The notes under the pieces: generated by a model | Databases searched by the model: none | The model's input: the letters and a program-made list of their open reading frames with translations, nothing else | What the model was told of the DNA's origin: nothing | Translations under genes and position numbers: made by a program | Shown: piece by piece, positions 4,978-7,098 of the stretch | Layout of the letters: the number at the start of each line of letters is the position of its first letter | Numbering within the stretch: the stretch's first letter is position 1 | Origin: an uncultured Lachnospiraceae bacterium | GTDB lineage: Bacteria > Bacillota_A > Clostridia > Lachnospirales > Lachnospiraceae | DNA: 7,098 nucleotides | Direction: 5' to 3' | Assembly (NCBI GenBank): GCA_910587495.1 | Contig: CAJUMT010000143.1 | Coordinates: forward strand, 1 to 7,098

Positions 4978-7098
4978 CACTGTATCCTCCGCCGCACGAT
5001 CTTGAAGCTCACCGTCCGGCTGCCGCCGTAGGCGCCGATGCCCCGAAGGACGGCTTTCGCCGTGCCGCAGGCCGTATTTTTACTGTAGCTTACGACCTCA
5101 AAATCTTTTCCCGGCGTCAGCTCTGCGCTCTGGCCGTCCGCTTGGGTGATCGTCGCCGTAAATGCCGCCTGGTCTTTGCTGTCCTCCAGGTTAAAGACGA
5201 CCGGCGCGCCGGTGTAGGTCTGGTCGGCGACCGTGATCCGGCATGCTTTGCCCGCTATGCTGTCCGACTGCACCTGATAGGAAGCAGTCCATGCACCGCT
5301 GTAGCTTCCGCCGTCCTTTCCCCGGATGGTGACCTGGCCGTCCGTCCTTCCGTCGTCTACATCCGCCTGTGTGACGCATCCGCTGTAATCCGCCGTGAAA
5401 TCTTTTCCTTCCTTTAGAAGAACGTCCCCGTCATAGACCAGGAGCGCCGGTTTGTAGACATATCCGGCTTTTTTCTTTGCTTTTACCGGATTAACTGCGG
5501 CGATCTTCATATCCTGCGCGTCCAACGCTTTTGGTTCAATGGTAAAGGTCTTTGTAAGGCTGCCTGTATAGTTTCCTATACCTTTGACCGTCACTTTCGC
5601 GCCTGCGCCCGCTTCTTTATTCCCCGTATAGCGAAGCGTATAATCCGTGCCTTCCATAAGGACTGTCCGCTGGCCGTTTTCCGTATGTACCGCCTGTACT
5701 GCTGCGGCTGCACCGGATTTTTTCTGAGGTACGCGTTCATTTAGCAGGGTGACTTCTATTTTTCCGCCGTTTATCTTGGTTCTGCTAATGGTAAATTTAC
5801 TTTCCAGCACGCCCGAGAACAACCCCACGCCCGTAAGCCTGACAGCTGCTTTTCCCGCTTTTTGATGCCCCTTGTACTGCACCGTATAATCTGTTTTTTC
5901 TTTGAGCGTATAGGTGCTGCCGCCGGAAAAACTGTCTCCATAATAGGCTTTCAGCAGCGCGGATTTTTTCTGATCCAGCTTGATGGTGACGCTTTCTATG
6001 TTGTCCGCCACCGGCATCCCTGTGTAGTCTGTTTTTTTACTTTTGAAACTGACTTTTACCGATTTCATCGGCAGGCCGGTAACCGTATAGTTTATCTCTT
6101 TTTGTCCATAACAGACTGTGCTTTGGGGAAGCGCCTTCGCCACCGCCGTCTTCTTTCCGACGCTCCGGTTATCCGCGGGCAGTTCCAGTATGTAATCCGT
6201 ACCTTCTTTCAGCTCCGTTTTTCCGATGGTAAGAGCGATGCCCGCAAGGCTTACATCCTCTCCTGTGTAGGCCATGCTGGCGGAAGCAGGGAATTTTACG
6301 GAAGCTTTGCCAAGGTCTTTAAGTCCTTCCGCTCCCATCTGAAATACAAAACTCCTGCTTCCGGTAAAATTTCCTTTTCCATCCACGATAACCTTATAAT
6401 ATCCTGCTTCTTTCAGGACAGAGCCTTCCACAGGCACGCCGTTTTCGCTTCCGTATCCATCCAGTTTCAGATAATGTACTGTAAAATCTCTTTCTTTTTT
6501 AAGCGCCTTACCGCCGTATTTTCCCGACGGCGCCGGACTGCACCCGGATTTTTTGTAGGCGCTGTACGCCTTCATTTTCATTGCCACGGTTTCGTCTGCT
6601 ATGTCTTTTGCCGTGATTGTAAACGGGATCTCCACCGTTCCCGCATAATTCCCTTTGCCTGTGACGATTGCCTTTGCTTTTTTGTTTTCCGTGGTGGCCT
6701 GTATGTTATCGGCATATTTTATGGTGTAGTCTTTCTTTGGCTTAAGCAGGCAGAAATTCTGATCCATCAATACAAGGGAAGGCTTCACCGCTTTTCCGGT
6801 GTATTCGCAGACCGGCACTTCCTCTGCATAGCAGTAAAAATCGGTTCCATCCCCGTATTTTTTAAGCCCTGTCGGTCTTGTCTCTTCCCATCCCGCATAG
6901 AGCGTCAAATCCCCATTTACAACAGATGTCATATCGTACGGGATTTTACACTCTTTGTCCGTATACCAGCCGGTGAACAAAAAGCCGTCCCTGACAGGTG
7001 CATCCACAGAGATCAGCCTGCCGCCCTTCTCTACAGACTGCGGGGATACGGGACTGCCTCCCTGGGTGTCGAAGCTGACTTGGCACATGTCTTTGTCT
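4977..7098 (-). CDS. Partial secreted/surface protein: InlB B-repeat plus seven tandem beta-rich modules (5' end outside window)
   Basis: The frame is open from the right edge to a TGA at 4979-4977. The first ATG (7088) is not a credible start: codons DKD precede it without a stop, and it sits at the very beginning of an InlB B-repeat, so the true start and signal peptide lie outside the window. Counting from that Met, residues 1-67 form the InlB repeat (FDTQGG, then FTGWYTD, then LTLYAGW). Residues 72-698 form seven modules of 84-96 residues, most with a 'KEGTDYTxxY' strand followed by 'GKGNYTG' and a terminal 'FTI'. This resembles the YDG/MBG-like Ig-fold repeats common in clostridial surface proteins; the exact family name is uncertain. 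The protein ends KIVRRRIQ, with no LPXTG motif, no hydrophobic anchor and no cell-wall-binding repeat, so it is either released or anchored through its unseen N-terminus. No enzymatic motif is visible. An adhesin or extracellular scaffold role is inferred only from domain type. The last base of its stop is the first base of the next gene's ATG. Confidence 0.92.
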   Translation of the reverse strand, partial: DKDMCQVSFDTQGGSPVSPQSVEKGGRLISVDAPVRDGFLFTGWYTDKECKIPYDMTSVVNGDLTLYAGWEETRPTGLKKYGDGTDFYCYAEEVPVCEYTGKAVKPSLVLMDQNFCLLKPKKDYTIKYADNIQATTENKKAKAIVTGKGNYAGTVEIPFTITAKDIADETVAMKMKAYSAYKKSGCSPAPSGKYGGKALKKERDFTVHYLKLDGYGSENGVPVEGSVLKEAGYYKVIVDGKGNFTGSRSFVFQMGAEGLKDLGKASVKFPASASMAYTGEDVSLAGIALTIGKTELKEGTDYILELPADNRSVGKKTAVAKALPQSTVCYGQKEINYTVTGLPMKSVKVSFKSKKTDYTGMPVADNIESVTIKLDQKKSALLKAYYGDSFSGGSTYTLKEKTDYTVQYKGHQKAGKAAVRLTGVGLFSGVLESKFTISRTKINGGKIEVTLLNERVPQKKSGAAAAVQAVHTENGQRTVLMEGTDYTLRYTGNKEAGAGAKVTVKGIGNYTGSLTKTFTIEPKALDAQDMKIAAVNPVKAKKKAGYVYKPALLVYDGDVLLKEGKDFTADYSGCVTQADVDDGRTDGQVTIRGKDGGSYSGAWTASYQVQSDSIAGKACRITVADQTYTGAPVVFNLEDSKDQAAFTATITQADGQSAELTPGKDFEVVSYSKNTACGTAKAVLRGIGAYGGSRTVSFKIVRRRIQ
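4986..4990 (-). promoter_or_regulatory. Ribosome binding site GGAGG for the LRR gene, embedded in the upstream gene
   Basis: On the minus strand GGAGG lies 8 bases before ATG 4977, inside the last codons of the upstream gene (RRRIQ-stop). Together with the TGATG stop/start overlap this is the usual arrangement for translational coupling. It supports an operon and the choice of 4977 as start. Confidence 0.75.
4995..6875 (-). repeat. Seven tandem ~90-residue beta-rich (YDG/MBG-like) modules
   Basis: By eye the modules fall at 6875-6612, 6611-6339, 6332-6078, 6071-5784, 5783-5532, 5531-5265 and 5264-4995. Their recurring strand reads KPKKDYTIKY, KKERDFTVHY, KEGTDYILEL, KEKTDYTVQY, MEGTDYTLRY, KEGKDFTADY and TPGKDFEVVSY. 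The later loop reads GKGNYAG, GKGNFTG, (lost in module 3), GVGLFSG, GIGNYTG, GKDGGSYSG and GIGAYGG. An upstream 'YTGxxV' element is clear in modules 1, 3, 4 and 7. The copies are strongly diverged from one another, unlike the neighbouring LRR array, so this is an old duplication series. Module borders are approximate. Confidence 0.82.
6888..7088 (-). other. InlB B-repeat (Listeria-Bacteroides repeat) domain
   Basis: About 67 residues match the InlB B-repeat pattern: 'VSFDTQGGSPVSPQSVEKGG', then a 'DGFLFTGWYTDKEC' core, then 'DMTSVVNGDLTLYAGW'. This small beta-grasp-like domain occurs in Listeria internalins and in many secreted proteins of gut Firmicutes and Bacteroides, often in tandem. Only one copy is seen here, but it begins at the window edge, so further copies may lie upstream. 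Confidence 0.9.

Noticed and set aside
5191..5379. Second minus-strand frame of 62 codons within the upstream gene (and a similar one at 188-442)
   Set aside because: Both are alternative-frame shadows inside the two large genes, with Gly/Arg-rich products and no supporting signals.
4555..5417. Plus-strand frames over the acidic linker and the end of the upstream gene (4555-4914, 4962-5417)
   Set aside because: Antisense to well-supported coding frames. The Arg- and Phe-rich product of the first simply mirrors GCG/GAG/GAA codons of the acidic linker.
7086..7088. ATG at 7088 as the start of the upstream gene
   Set aside because: The frame continues without a stop to the window edge, no ribosome binding site is visible, there is no signal peptide, and the Met falls at the first strand of an InlB repeat.

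Overview
The window is almost wholly coding on the minus strand. It holds two large, consecutive genes for secreted, repeat-built surface proteins; both run off the window, one at each end. There is no intergenic space longer than 300 bases, and I see no RNA gene, mobile element, CRISPR array, promoter or terminator. The organism is most likely a gut- or rumen-type Firmicute of the Lachnospiraceae/Clostridia kind. That is inferred from the signal-peptide style, BspA-type leucine-rich repeats, an InlB-type repeat and mixed GC content, and it is not proven by any marker gene.

Right part (4977-7098, minus). This is the 3' part of a gene whose start lies beyond the right edge. Its visible protein begins with an InlB B-repeat (Listeria-Bacteroides repeat) and continues with about seven tandem beta-rich modules of 84-96 residues carrying a 'GxDYTxxY ... 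GxGNYxG' signature. It ends in a short basic tail with no sortase signal or transmembrane anchor.

Left part (1-4977, minus). The stop of the first gene and the ATG of the second share one base (TGATG), with a GGAGG ribosome binding site inside the end of the first gene. The second gene is open for 1659 codons to the left edge without a stop. In order it encodes a signal peptide, a 112-residue acidic linker, a BspA-type N-terminal cap, about 39 LRR_5-type leucine-rich repeats, two tandem Ig-like (Big-type) domains, a third Ig-like region, a helical segment and the start of another beta-rich domain.

The two proteins are probably co-transcribed and translationally coupled. Both look like adhesin or cell-envelope proteins, so a joint role at the cell surface is a reasonable inference, but no ligand can be named. 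The most notable structure is inside the second gene. There is a near-identical 69-bp/138-bp tandem array at the start of the LRR block. Seven longer 'GPIGG...DYEFGW' repeat units also punctuate the rest of the block in exact repeat register. The AT-rich LRR cassette sits between GC-rich flanks. I find no convincing new enzymatic or defence system here.
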